From Rubrobacter sp. (GTDB lineage: Bacteria > Actinomycetota > Rubrobacteria > Rubrobacterales > Rubrobacteraceae), in contig JACDGB010000111.1 in NCBI GenBank assembly GCA_013815485.1, positions 1-6,404 of the forward strand: DNA of 6,404 nt. Direction: 5' to 3'. This document shows positions 1 to 4,641 of this stretch, piece after piece; the first letter of the stretch is position 1, and each line of letters starts with the position of its first letter. The notes under the pieces are model-generated. The model ran no database searches and was not told where the DNA came from. It worked only from the letters and a program-made list of their open reading frames with translations. The translations under genes were made by a program, and so were the position numbers.

Positions 1-398
1 CGGGACGCGGCGTCGCTCCAAACCTTCACCGTCGTTTCGAAGAGGCGACGGTTGTAGTCCGTTGCCACCCGCTTCGTCCGCTCCGTGTCGGACGTCTGGC
101 GCCCGTGGAGGGTCTGCAGCGCCTCGAAGATCTCCATCCAGTCGATCGGTATGATGTTGCTCATGGGGTTGTCCGACAGCTTCCCCATGGCCGACATCAA
201 CGGGTCACTGGCTGTGGCCCTGGCTGCGGCCCCTTCGGGCACCGCCTCCGCCTCTCCCTCGCCGGTGGAGCCCGGTGTCGCCGACGTGGCGCCCATGTGG
301 TTCCTCAGCCACTCCGACCACGCCTTGAACGGCGCGAAGGCCGCCGAACCCGAGTTCGGGACGCCCGTTTCTCCGGCGTTTTCTCCAGAATTGGGCAT
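1..398 (-). CDS. PhaE-like / PHA synthase-associated protein, 3' end outside window (partial)
   Basis: The reading frame is open from ATG at 398 to the left edge (132 whole codons, no stop), so the C-terminus is missing. A strong ribosome site (AAGAGGAGGG) sits just upstream of the ATG. The N-terminus (about 1-25) is polar and carries an aromatic patch, FKAWSEWL, near 22-29. A Gly/Ala/Glu-rich linker follows at about 33-60. The second half is a likely amphipathic helical region containing PIDWMEIFEALQ and then DYNRRLFETTVKVW. A flexible linker followed by Trp/Phe-rich helices is how PhaE-type partner subunits of class III PHA synthase and some phasins look, and the neighbouring phasin-like genes support that reading. 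No catalytic motif is visible and none is expected in PhaE. It could instead be another granule-associated protein. The coding call is firm; the function is moderate to low. Confidence 0.6.
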   Translation of the reverse strand, partial: MPNSGENAGETGVPNSGSAAFAPFKAWSEWLRNHMGATSATPGSTGEGEAEAVPEGAAARATASDPLMSAMGKLSDNPMSNIIPIDWMEIFEALQTLHGRQTSDTERTKRVATDYNRRLFETTVKVWSDAAS

Positions 399-430
399 CA
401 AATATCCCTCCTCTTACCCCCAAAAAGCCC

Positions 431-460
431 TTGTGTTAAGTATCGCATAATATACCTTTT
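431..460 (-). promoter_or_regulatory. AT-rich promoter-like stretch upstream of the PhaE-like gene
   Basis: On the minus strand this reads TATATTATGCG followed by TTAACACAA. It is an AT-rich island in GC-rich DNA, 33-62 bases upstream of the ATG at 398. TATATT or TATTAT could act as a -10 box, but no convincing -35 is visible. It weakly resembles the element shared by two phasin genes (1058-1082 and 4578-4600). Confidence 0.3.
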
Positions 461-548
461 ATCGGATGGAACGGGGCGGCGATCGGCAACCCTCCTCCGA
501 TCATGCGATGACTCCGTCCTCCGTTACTGGAGGAGTCCCGGCCGGGGA

Positions 549-590
549 GCGGGCCAACGCCCGCGGGGTTCGAATCCTTCACCCTCCGCC
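549..590 (+). other. tRNA 3'-half-like sequence (possible tRNA remnant or att-type site)
   Basis: A perfect 6-bp hairpin (GCGGGC, loop CAAC, GCCCGC; 549-564) is followed directly by GGGGTTCGAATCC (565-577), which matches the tRNA T-arm consensus, and then by ACCCTCCGCC (581-590), which resembles the 3' acceptor strand, discriminator and CC of a serine-type tRNA. Variable arm, T-arm and acceptor in this order are what the 3' half of a class II tRNA shows. No matching 5' acceptor, D-arm or anticodon arm is present upstream, and the T-stem is imperfect (two G-T pairs and a mismatch). It is therefore not a functional tRNA as it stands. Confidence 0.35.
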
Positions 591-635
591 CGTCCGTCCA
601 CGGCCAGACCGCCGCCAAGGGCACGAACACGAACG

Positions 636-665
636 AAGGCCGGAGCCCCGAAGGACCCCAGCCTT
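636..665 (-). terminator. Hairpin terminator of the leftward phasin-like gene
   Basis: On the minus strand, AAGGCTGGGGTCC, loop TTCG, GGGCTCCGGCCTT forms an uninterrupted 13-bp stem (including G-U pairs) closed by a very stable UUCG tetraloop. It begins 26 bases after the stop codon of the gene at 692-1033. The sequence after it (CGTTCGTG) is only weakly T-rich, so it may act as a 3'-end stabiliser as much as an intrinsic terminator. Confidence 0.65.
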
Positions 666-691
666 TCGTAGCGATCGTTCTTCTTCGGTTA

Positions 692-1033
692 CTATCTGGT
701 CTTCTTGGCGCCCCCCTGCGCGGCACCCTGGGAGTAGGAGAACATGGAGTTCATGAAGTCCATGTAGGCGTTGAACGACTCCTGCGCGATCTGCTGCCCG
801 GCCTCCTGCTGGCGCTTGCTCTGGTCAGCCAACTCTTGCGTGAGCTGCCGGTTTTCCTCCGCCTGGGTGCGCAGACGCTCGTTGACCTTGTTGAAGAACT
901 GCTGCGTTAGCTCGGCGTTCAGCTCCTGGGCCTCTTTTCCACGCTTGGCCACCGCCTGGTATGACGTCTTTACGGCGTCGGCGAACTGCTCTGCCGCCGC
1001 GTCGATCCGCTGCTGCTGTTCTTTTTCTATCAA
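692..1033 (-). CDS. Phasin-like granule-coat protein (113 aa, TTG start)
   Basis: This is a small, charged, all-helical protein rich in Gln, Glu, Ala and Lys with no signal peptide. Its core (ADQSKRQQEAGQ, then ESFNAYMDF near the C-terminus) matches the phasin-like protein at 2720-3349 (ADQSRRQREAGQ, ESVNAYMDF) at the same spacing, so the two are paralogues. Phasins are amphipathic proteins that coat PHA granules, and that is the likely role. The start is chosen at TTG 1033: it has GAGAGGA four bases upstream, and its N-terminus aligns without gaps with the ATG start of the paralogue. In-frame ATGs at 1060 and 1048 lack good ribosome sites, and the ATG at 1060 lies inside a motif shared with another phasin promoter region. 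It lacks the C-terminal YDxMNV module of the other two phasins. It ends in GGAKKTR before TAG. Confidence 0.8.
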   Translation of the reverse strand: MIEKEQQQRIDAAAEQFADAVKTSYQAVAKRGKEAQELNAELTQQFFNKVNERLRTQAEENRQLTQELADQSKRQQEAGQQIAQESFNAYMDFMNSMFSYSQGAAQGGAKKTR

Positions 1034-1037
1034 AGAG

Positions 1038-1044
1038 TCCTCTC
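1038..1044 (-). promoter_or_regulatory. Ribosome binding site that decides the TTG start at 1033
   Basis: On the minus strand this is GAGAGGA, four bases before TTG 1033. It is the only clear Shine-Dalgarno sequence near any of the three possible starts (ATG 1060, ATG 1048, TTG 1033). The spacing is short but workable. Confidence 0.5.
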
Positions 1045-1057
1045 TCATTCTTAGCTT

Positions 1058-1082
1058 CATCTATGTGCCTGTTGCACATATA
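1058..1082 (-). promoter_or_regulatory. Shared phasin upstream element, copy 1
   Basis: On the minus strand this reads TATATG, nine bases, then CACATAGATG. The same two blocks, seven bases apart, occur upstream of the third phasin-like gene (4578-4600). TATATG could be a -10 box, with CACATAGATG at or after the transcription start, or the pair could be a regulator site. No -35 box is clear. Confidence 0.4.
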
Positions 1083-1162
1083 CACTAACACCATATGCTA
1101 AAACATCCAGCCCGGCGTTCCTGGTGAACCTTTTTCGCGCCATCGCTACTGCGTGCCCTTCA

Positions 1163-1200
1163 TTCACCCAACTGCCTAGCGATACGCTTCTCCGAAGTAG
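1163..1200 (+). repeat. Dispersed ~38-bp intergenic repeat, copy 1
   Basis: It begins TTCACCCAAC and ends CTTCTCCGAAGTAG. It matches the copy at 6068 at 24 of 38 positions without gaps. The hairpin core is poorer than in other copies because the left GAAG arm has changed. Confidence 0.45.
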
Positions 1201-1300
1201 CCCGCCTCCGGGTGAGAGGCGCAACCCTCTGGTCGTCATGTGTACCCCGGCCTGCAAGATCCTCGGAAGAGTGTAGGGTTTCGGCTAAAGTTCCGACGCC

Positions 1301-1345
1301 GGAGAACCGAGCGCTAGGCTCACGTCGGGAGAACAACCGAGTAGG
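1301..1345 (+). repeat. Imperfect 18-bp direct repeat before the zinc-ribbon-like gene
   Basis: GGAGAACCGAGCGCTAGG (1301-1318) and GGAGAACAACCGAGTAGG (1328-1345) lie 27 bases apart. The second copy runs into the ribosome site (GGGAGG) of the gene starting at 1355. It could be a tandem operator or a chance local duplication. Confidence 0.35.
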
Positions 1346-1354
1346 GAGGCACCG

Positions 1355-1606
1355 ATGCGGAGACCCCTTAGCCCGGACCAACGCCGGCGCGTCGAGGGAT
1401 TGGTGCGAGAGAAGGAGGAGAGGTGCGGGGTCTGCGGCTCCACCGATCTTCGATGCGACGAAGACGCGGCCACCTACATCGGCGGTGGCTTCAATGTCCG
1501 CGTGCTGTGCACCAACACCGGGGCCGAGGCCCACGCCGGGGGCTTCGGCCTGGCCCGGGACTACTCGATCACCCCCGACGAGGCGCGGCTGGTCAGCCTC
1601 GTCTAA
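1355..1606 (+). CDS. Small zinc-ribbon-like hypothetical protein (83 aa)
   Basis: The ATG is preceded at good distance by GGGAGG. The N-terminus is basic (RRPLSPDQRRR), followed by CGVC at 24-27, another Cys at 34 and a further Cys at 52 in VLCTNTG, then a tail with a YSITPDEARLV motif. Two Cys knuckles with a Gly-rich hairpin between them (YIGGGFNVRVLC) is a zinc-ribbon plan. The second knuckle would normally read CxxC, but here it is C-T-N-T, so one metal ligand is missing unless Cys34 substitutes. I do not recognise a named family. It converges on the membrane-protein gene at 1681-2133 and appears monocistronic. Coding is likely from the ribosome site and the conserved-looking motif; function is unknown. 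Confidence 0.7.
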   Translation: MRRPLSPDQRRRVEGLVREKEERCGVCGSTDLRCDEDAATYIGGGFNVRVLCTNTGAEAHAGGFGLARDYSITPDEARLVSLV

Positions 1607-1612
1607 GGGCTA

Positions 1613-1650
1613 ATCACCGAAACTCGTGGAAGACGCCTTCTCGTAAGTCT
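1613..1650 (+). repeat. Dispersed ~38-bp intergenic repeat, copy 2
   Basis: It begins TCACCGAAACTCGTGGAAG, with a GGAAG/CTTCT hairpin core and a four-base loop. It matches the copy at 6068 at 27 of 37 positions. It starts seven bases after the stop of the gene at 1355-1606, between two convergent genes. Confidence 0.6.
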
Positions 1651-1653
1651 GGG

Positions 1654-1682
1654 GCGGACTCTGTGTCTCCGCGGTCGTTTTT
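1654..1682 (+). terminator. Weak terminator between convergent genes
   Basis: GCGGA (1654-1658) pairs with TCCGC (1668-1672) across a nine-base loop. GGTCGTTTTT follows and overlaps the stop codon of the opposing gene. The stem is only 5 bp, so this is a weak call for the end of the 1355-1606 transcript. Confidence 0.35.
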
Positions 1683-2133
1683 AGTCGTCCCTCGCGCGTC
1701 CGCCGACCGCCCAGTTCGCCAGCCCCCACGCGGCCCCGAACATCGCATGGTCCAACACGGGGAGCAGGACCTTGGGCGTGCGCTCGGTCCAGGGCGCCCG
1801 GTGGACGCCAGCGAGCGGCAGCCAGCTTGCCCACCCCGCTCCCCAGACGAGCAGCCCCAGCGCCGCGCCCACGGAGGCCTCCTCCACCGGCCCGCCCCTC
1901 TCCCGGCGCAGGAAACCGAAGGCCGTTCCGGTTCCCAGGCCGTAGGCGAAGTGGGCGACCACGGTCAGAAGGCGGCGCCTTCCCGACGAGAGGTCCCCGA
2001 CGAGGCCGAGTTCCTCGACGCGATTCACGACCTGCATCGGGGCGGTCTCGAAGACCAGCCCGAACCTCGCCCAGGCCTCGCGCAAGCCCGACAGGACGAG
2101 CGTCGCCGCGAAACCCCCGAGCAACCCCGCCAT
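1681..2133 (-). CDS. Four-helix integral membrane protein of unknown function (150 aa)
   Basis: ATG 2133 is chosen because AAGGAGAG lies just upstream and the hydrophobic protein begins there. The frame stays open to 2568, but that upstream part is Arg/Ser/Pro-rich and overlaps the opposing gene at 2385. Predicted membrane helices lie at about 3-20, 55-75, 87-108 and 122-143, with small Gly/Ala residues packed in each. The first loop contains ETAPMQVVNRVEELG; the helix 2 region contains AHFAYGLGTGTAFG; the last carries LDHAMFGAAWG. This pattern of four short helices with His in helices 2 and 4 resembles DUF1440/DUF6789-type membrane proteins, which have no known function, but I am not certain of the family. 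The gene is divergent from the winged-helix-like gene at 2385. Confidence 0.75.
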   Translation of the reverse strand: MAGLLGGFAATLVLSGLREAWARFGLVFETAPMQVVNRVEELGLVGDLSSGRRRLLTVVAHFAYGLGTGTAFGFLRRERGGPVEEASVGAALGLLVWGAGWASWLPLAGVHRAPWTERTPKVLLPVLDHAMFGAAWGLANWAVGGRARDD

Positions 2134-2191
2134 CGCCCTCTCCTTCAGATTCACTGCCTCTCCTTCGCCTAGCCAACTCCCGGTGAAAGTC

Positions 2192-2197
2192 AGTATA
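2192..2197 (-). promoter_or_regulatory. Possible -10 box for the membrane-protein gene
   Basis: On the minus strand this is TATACT, about 60 bases upstream of ATG 2133. No good -35 hexamer is found at 16-18 bases, so the call is tentative. Confidence 0.25.
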
Positions 2198-2213
2198 GTT
2201 CCCCGCGAAAAAG

Positions 2214-2225
2214 TCGGAGCTCCGA
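2214..2225. promoter_or_regulatory. 12-bp perfect palindrome in a divergent intergenic region
   Basis: TCGGAGCTCCGA is a perfect dyad. It lies just upstream of the possible -10 at 2192-2197, between the leftward membrane-protein gene and the rightward winged-helix-like gene. That is where an operator would sit. Its binding protein, if any, is unknown. Confidence 0.35.
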
Positions 2226-2248
2226 AGTCCCCCGATCCCCAGCCTCTA

Positions 2249-2285
2249 TTCACCCAACGGCGTGGAAGATATTCTAGGAAGTCCG
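2249..2285 (+). repeat. Dispersed ~38-bp intergenic repeat, copy 3
   Basis: It begins TTCACCCAACGGCGTGGAAG and then has TTCTAGGAAGTCC. It aligns with the copy at 6068 with one two-base gap (26 matches). It is upstream of the gene at 2385. Confidence 0.55.
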
Positions 2286-2384
2286 CATCCAGCATCCTGC
2301 ATGAGACGGAGGCTTCCGGGGCGGAAGGGGCCAAGGAGGGCGCGCAGCGCCGCCCGTGGTGGCGCAGAATGATGGGAGGGTAGC

Positions 2385-2630
2385 GTGGACGAAAAGAGCT
2401 TGCAGTTGGTGAAGGTGATGAGGGAGCAGCTAGGAGAAACCTCGGCGAGTCGTACCGTGGACGCGGTGGCTGCGGCGGGCAGTCTTGGTATGTACCCCGG
2501 AACCCTCGATCGCAGCCTGCACGAGCTGATCCGGGCCGGATACATAGAGGAGTCCGCAAACCCCGCACTGACCACGCAGGGGATGTACCTGATTACCTTC
2601 GAGGGTATATCTGCGGCAGACAACGCTTAG
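2385..2630 (+). CDS. Small winged-helix-like protein (81 aa, GTG start)
   Basis: The GTG start has GGGAGGG four bases upstream. The predicted fold is helical at 1-16 and helix-turn-helix at about 24-49 (VDAVAAAGSLGM, then LDRSLHELIRAGYI), followed by a wing (LTTQGMYLITFEGISA). The segment LDRSLHELIRAGYIEE with a following beta pair is typical of winged-helix DNA-binding domains such as the PadR/MarR type, here reduced to a single domain with no ligand or dimerisation domain visible. It lies 89 bases upstream of the second phasin-like gene in the same direction. A regulator beside phasin genes recalls the PHA-responsive repressors PhaR and PhaQ (PhaQ is PadR-like), but a link here is inference only. 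A structural protein with a winged-helix fold is also possible. Confidence 0.72.
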   Translation: MDEKSLQLVKVMREQLGETSASRTVDAVAAAGSLGMYPGTLDRSLHELIRAGYIEESANPALTTQGMYLITFEGISAADNA

Positions 2631-2664
2631 CCCCAGTCCTCAACCGGGCGCGTGTACTTCTCTC

Positions 2665-2675
2665 ACCCTAAGGGT
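2665..2675. repeat. ACCCTAAGGGT inverted repeat upstream of the second phasin-like gene
   Basis: Two 5-bp arms, ACCCT and AGGGT, flank one base. The same 10-mer, ACCCTAAGGG, recurs just after this gene's stop codon (3351-3360), so the element brackets the gene. It could be a regulator site or chance. Confidence 0.35.
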
Positions 2676-2684
2676 AGATAGCTA

Positions 2685-2700
2685 GGGGTTGGGAAGCCCC
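2685..2700 (+). promoter_or_regulatory. GNRA-capped leader hairpin before the phasin ribosome site
   Basis: GGGGTT, loop GGGA (a GNRA tetraloop), AGCCCC forms a 6-bp stem ending four bases before AAAGGAG, the ribosome site of the gene at 2720. It may stabilise the mRNA 5' end or influence translation. Confidence 0.4.
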
Positions 2701-2719
2701 AATGAAAGGAGACGAGAAC

Positions 2720-3349
2720 ATGGTGGATCGAAGACGCGAACGCGACGTGAACGAGGCGGCGGCGAGGTTCGCCGACACCCTCGCCGAGTCCTACAGGATC
2801 GTCCAAGAGCAGGCCGCCGACGCCCAACAACGTCAGGGGCGCCTCGCTCAGGACTTCTCCGAGCGGGTGATGGACCATCTCAGGGAGCAGGCCCAGAGCG
2901 GGCAGGCCGCCTCCGAGCGGCTCGCCGACCAATCGAGGAGGCAACGGGAGGCCGGCCAAGCGTTCGCGCGGGAGTCGGTCAACGCCTACATGGACTTCCT
3001 TGACACCGCTTTCTCCCAGTACCGGGAGGGCGCCCAACGGGCCGCGGGAAGCGCCGAGGAGGGGGCGCGCATAGGGACCCGAGCCGTCTCCGACGTGGTG
3101 GGCATCGCGGCGGGCGCGACGCGGGACACCGCGGACATCGCGGCGGACACGACGCGGGACACCGCGGAAAGCGTCGCGGGGCAACCACCGTTTGCCGACT
3201 ACGACGATATGAACGTGGACGAGATCACGGAGCAGCTGGACGGCCTCTCGGAAGCCGAGCTCAGGCGGGTGCGCAACTACGAGCAGGGCAACAAGAACAG
3301 GGAAACCCTCATCGTGCAGGTAGACCGCAGGCTCGAGGCAACCCCTTAA
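2720..3349 (+). CDS. Phasin-like protein with 11-residue repeats and a C-terminal module (209 aa)
   Basis: ATG 2720 has AAAGGAG eight bases upstream; the in-frame ATG at 2702 lies before that site and is rejected. The N-terminal part (about 1-105) is a charged amphipathic helical domain paralogous to the protein at 692-1033 (shared RFAD, ADQSRRQREAGQ, NAYMDF). Residues 129-150 are two 11-residue repeats (IAAGATRDTAD, IAADTTRDTAE) of the kind that forms amphipathic helices in LEA and perilipin-like proteins and suits binding to a granule or lipid surface. The C-terminal module (about 161-209) starts YDDMNVDE, then LDGLSEAELRRVRNYE, and ends in DRRLEATP. It resembles a short actinobacterial C-terminal domain (I believe DUF8129). 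The gene is bounded by ACCCTAAGGG on both sides and ends at a good terminator. Role inferred: PHA or lipid granule coat. Confidence 0.82.
   Translation: MVDRRRERDVNEAAARFADTLAESYRIVQEQAADAQQRQGRLAQDFSERVMDHLREQAQSGQAASERLADQSRRQREAGQAFARESVNAYMDFLDTAFSQYREGAQRAAGSAEEGARIGTRAVSDVVGIAAGATRDTADIAADTTRDTAESVAGQPPFADYDDMNVDEITEQLDGLSEAELRRVRNYEQGNKNRETLIVQVDRRLEATP
3104..3169 (+). repeat. 33-bp tandem direct repeat inside the phasin-like gene
   Basis: Units 3104-3136 and 3137-3169 differ at three of 33 bases and encode the two 11-residue repeats (TRDTAD/E core). The near identity at DNA level suggests a recent duplication. Confidence 0.8.
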
Positions 3350-3377
3350 GACCCTAAGGGATAGGGCCACAAGGGTT

Positions 3378-3407
3378 GCCGAGGGGGGAACGATAGCCTC
3401 CCTCGGC
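3378..3407 (+). terminator. Hairpin terminator after the second phasin-like gene
   Basis: GCCGAGGGGGG (3378-3388) pairs with CCTCCCTCGGC (3397-3407): 11 bp with one G-T pair and an eight-base loop. CCCCTATTT follows. The T-tract is short, but the stem is strong and it lies 28 bases after the stop codon. Confidence 0.65.
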
Positions 3408-3420
3408 CCCCTATTTGCCT

Positions 3421-3455
3421 ATCCACCCAAGCACGTAGAAGGGGGTTCTAGACTG
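3421..3455 (+). repeat. Dispersed ~38-bp intergenic repeat, copy 4
   Basis: It begins ATCCACCCAAGCACGTAGAAG, with the perfect core TAGAA, GGGGG loop, TTCTA. It ends just before the GTG start of the patatin-like gene at 3462 and so overlaps the expected ribosome-site region. Confidence 0.55.
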
Positions 3456-3461
3456 GCGTTC

Positions 3462-4427
3462 GTGGAGAGAGAGCGAGAGACCAAACGTGTTGCGATAGCG
3501 TGCCAGGGTGGCGGCAGCCACTCGGCCTTTACGGCCGGGGTGCTCACGCGGCTCCTGGCCGAGAAGCTCGAGCGCTACGAGATAGTCGCCCTGAGCGGCA
3601 CCTCCGGCGGGGCGATCTGTGCCTTGTTGGTCTGGTACGCGCTCTTGAAGGACGACCGGGAGGAGGCCGCCCGGCTGCTCGACTCCTTCTGGGAGAGCGT
3701 CTCCGCGTCCTCCCCCAAAGAGCGGGTCACGAACGACCTGTCCGTCGAGGCGGGCCGTATGCAGGGCAGCGTCGCCACTCCCCTGGTCACCCCGTACCTC
3801 TACCCCGAGTGGGCCAAGGAAGGCCTGACGGAGTTGTTGGAGGAGGTCGTCGACTTCGGGGAGATCCCGCGTCTCGTGACGGGCTCGAGCCCCAAGCTGC
3901 TCATCGGGGCCGTCGAGGTGCGCTCGGGCGAGTTCGAGGTCTTCAGGGACGCCGAGATCACGGCCGAGAAGATACTCGCCTCGTGCGCGCTCCCGGTGCT
4001 GTTTCGGGCCGTGCGGATCGGCGACGAGGGGGTGTACTGGGACGGCCTGTTCTCGCAGAACCCCCCCATAAGGGACTTCATGAGGGAGTTCCCCGACGCA
4101 ACCACCAAGCCAGACGAGATATGGTTGATCCAGATAAACCCCCAGCGCCGGGAGCACGAGCCGACGGCGATGGCGGACATATTGAACCGGCGCGGGGAGT
4201 TGGCGGGCAACCTCTCGCTTCACCAGGAGATAGACTTCCTCCACGAGATCAACGGCCTGCTCCCGTACCTCCCGAAAGATCGATACAAGCACATCGAGGT
4301 GCGCAAGATCGAGATGCTCCGGGAGCTGGACGCCGTCTCGAAGATGGATCGCCGCCCCTCTTTCATCCGCGGGATGTTCGCCTACGGCGAGGAGCAGGCC
4401 GAGAGGTTCCTGGAAGGGGTATCGTAG
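3462..4427 (+). CDS. Patatin-like phospholipase/esterase (321 aa)
   Basis: Patatins are Ser-Asp dyad acyl hydrolases. The expected parts are present in order: the oxyanion loop GGGSHS (16-21), the nucleophile elbow GTSGG (46-50, Ser48), and the dyad motif DGLFSQNPP with Asp194. The C-terminal third contains WLIQINP, RRGELAGNLSLHQEI and KHIEVRKIEM, which I associate with the DUF3734-type extension of patatins found near PHB-metabolism genes in some proteobacteria. There is no signal peptide, so it is probably cytoplasmic. The length is typical. Start GTG 3462 is the only plausible in-frame start before the first strand, but its ribosome site is weak. Deviations: the usual last Gly of GGGxxG is Ser21, and the usual DGG/DGA is DGL. 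It lies between two phasin-like genes, so a granule-surface lipase or PHA mobilisation role is a reasonable inference, not shown. Confidence 0.9.
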   Translation: MERERETKRVAIACQGGGSHSAFTAGVLTRLLAEKLERYEIVALSGTSGGAICALLVWYALLKDDREEAARLLDSFWESVSASSPKERVTNDLSVEAGRMQGSVATPLVTPYLYPEWAKEGLTELLEEVVDFGEIPRLVTGSSPKLLIGAVEVRSGEFEVFRDAEITAEKILASCALPVLFRAVRIGDEGVYWDGLFSQNPPIRDFMREFPDATTKPDEIWLIQINPQRREHEPTAMADILNRRGELAGNLSLHQEIDFLHEINGLLPYLPKDRYKHIEVRKIEMLRELDAVSKMDRRPSFIRGMFAYGEEQAERFLEGVS

Positions 4428-4437
4428 CCCACCACTA

Positions 4438-4477
4438 TTCGCCGAAGCTCGCAGAAATCATGTTCCGCGAACTTCGC
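4438..4477 (+). repeat. Dispersed ~38-bp intergenic repeat, copy 5
   Basis: It begins TTCGCCGAAGCTCGCAGAA and continues TTCCGCGAACTTCG. It matches the copy at 6068 at 29 of 38 positions. Where that copy has CGT/GCG in the stem, this one has CGC/GCG, a change that keeps pairing. It starts ten bases after the patatin stop codon. Confidence 0.65.
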
Positions 4478-4485
4478 CTGTGCGG

Positions 4486-4554
4486 GGTCCCCTAAGGACC
4501 GCATGCCCCCGGTCCGCCGCCCATGAGCGCCGAGAGCCCGCATCGGAGGACCGG
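4486..4554 (+). other. Hairpin-rich intergenic stretch after the patatin gene
   Basis: GGTCC (4486-4490) can pair with GGACC (4496-4500) over a five-base loop. CCGGTCC (4509-4515) can pair with GGACCGG (4548-4554) over a 32-base loop. The GGTCC arms are interchangeable, so alternative folds are possible. This may end the patatin transcript or form part of the long leader of the gene at 4642. No open reading frame with a ribosome site is seen between 4428 and 4641. Confidence 0.35.
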
Positions 4555-4577
4555 CGTACCAGCGTGTTTAGTCTCCT

Positions 4578-4600
4578 TATATGCGGGGTACACATAGATG
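4578..4600 (+). promoter_or_regulatory. Shared phasin upstream element, copy 2
   Basis: TATATG (4578-4583), seven bases, then CACATAGATG (4591-4600), ending 41 bases before the ATG at 4642. It is identical in both blocks to the element upstream of the leftward phasin gene (1058-1082). TATATG could be a -10 box; TTTAGT 14 bases upstream is a poor -35. Confidence 0.4.
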
Positions 4601-4641
4601 CGGAAAGCTAATCACCCGCACGATACGGAGGTATCTCTACA

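Noticed and set aside
505..590. A complete tRNA gene
   Set aside because: The T-arm-like part is present, but no D-arm (A-box), anticodon arm with a seven-base loop, or matching 5' acceptor strand could be found; TCCTCC/GGAGGA gives only a six-base loop.
436..756. Frames on both strands around 436-756
   Set aside because: They have no ribosome sites, run through the tRNA-like stretch and the terminator hairpin, and are Arg/Pro-rich, as expected of GC-rich non-coding DNA.
2183..2383. Rightward 66-codon frame before the winged-helix-like gene
   Set aside because: It starts at GTG without a ribosome site, has a low-complexity basic composition, and covers the palindrome and a repeat copy. It looks like an open shadow frame in intergenic DNA.
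2134..2568. Upstream extension of the leftward membrane-protein frame to 2568 (295 residues in total)
   Set aside because: The added part is Arg/Ser/Pro-rich without domain character, overlaps the opposing gene at 2385-2630, and a good ribosome site lies right before ATG 2133.
3411..4292. Long leftward frame opposite the patatin gene
   Set aside because: It is the antisense shadow of a gene with clear catalytic motifs; its own sequence has no recognisable domain.
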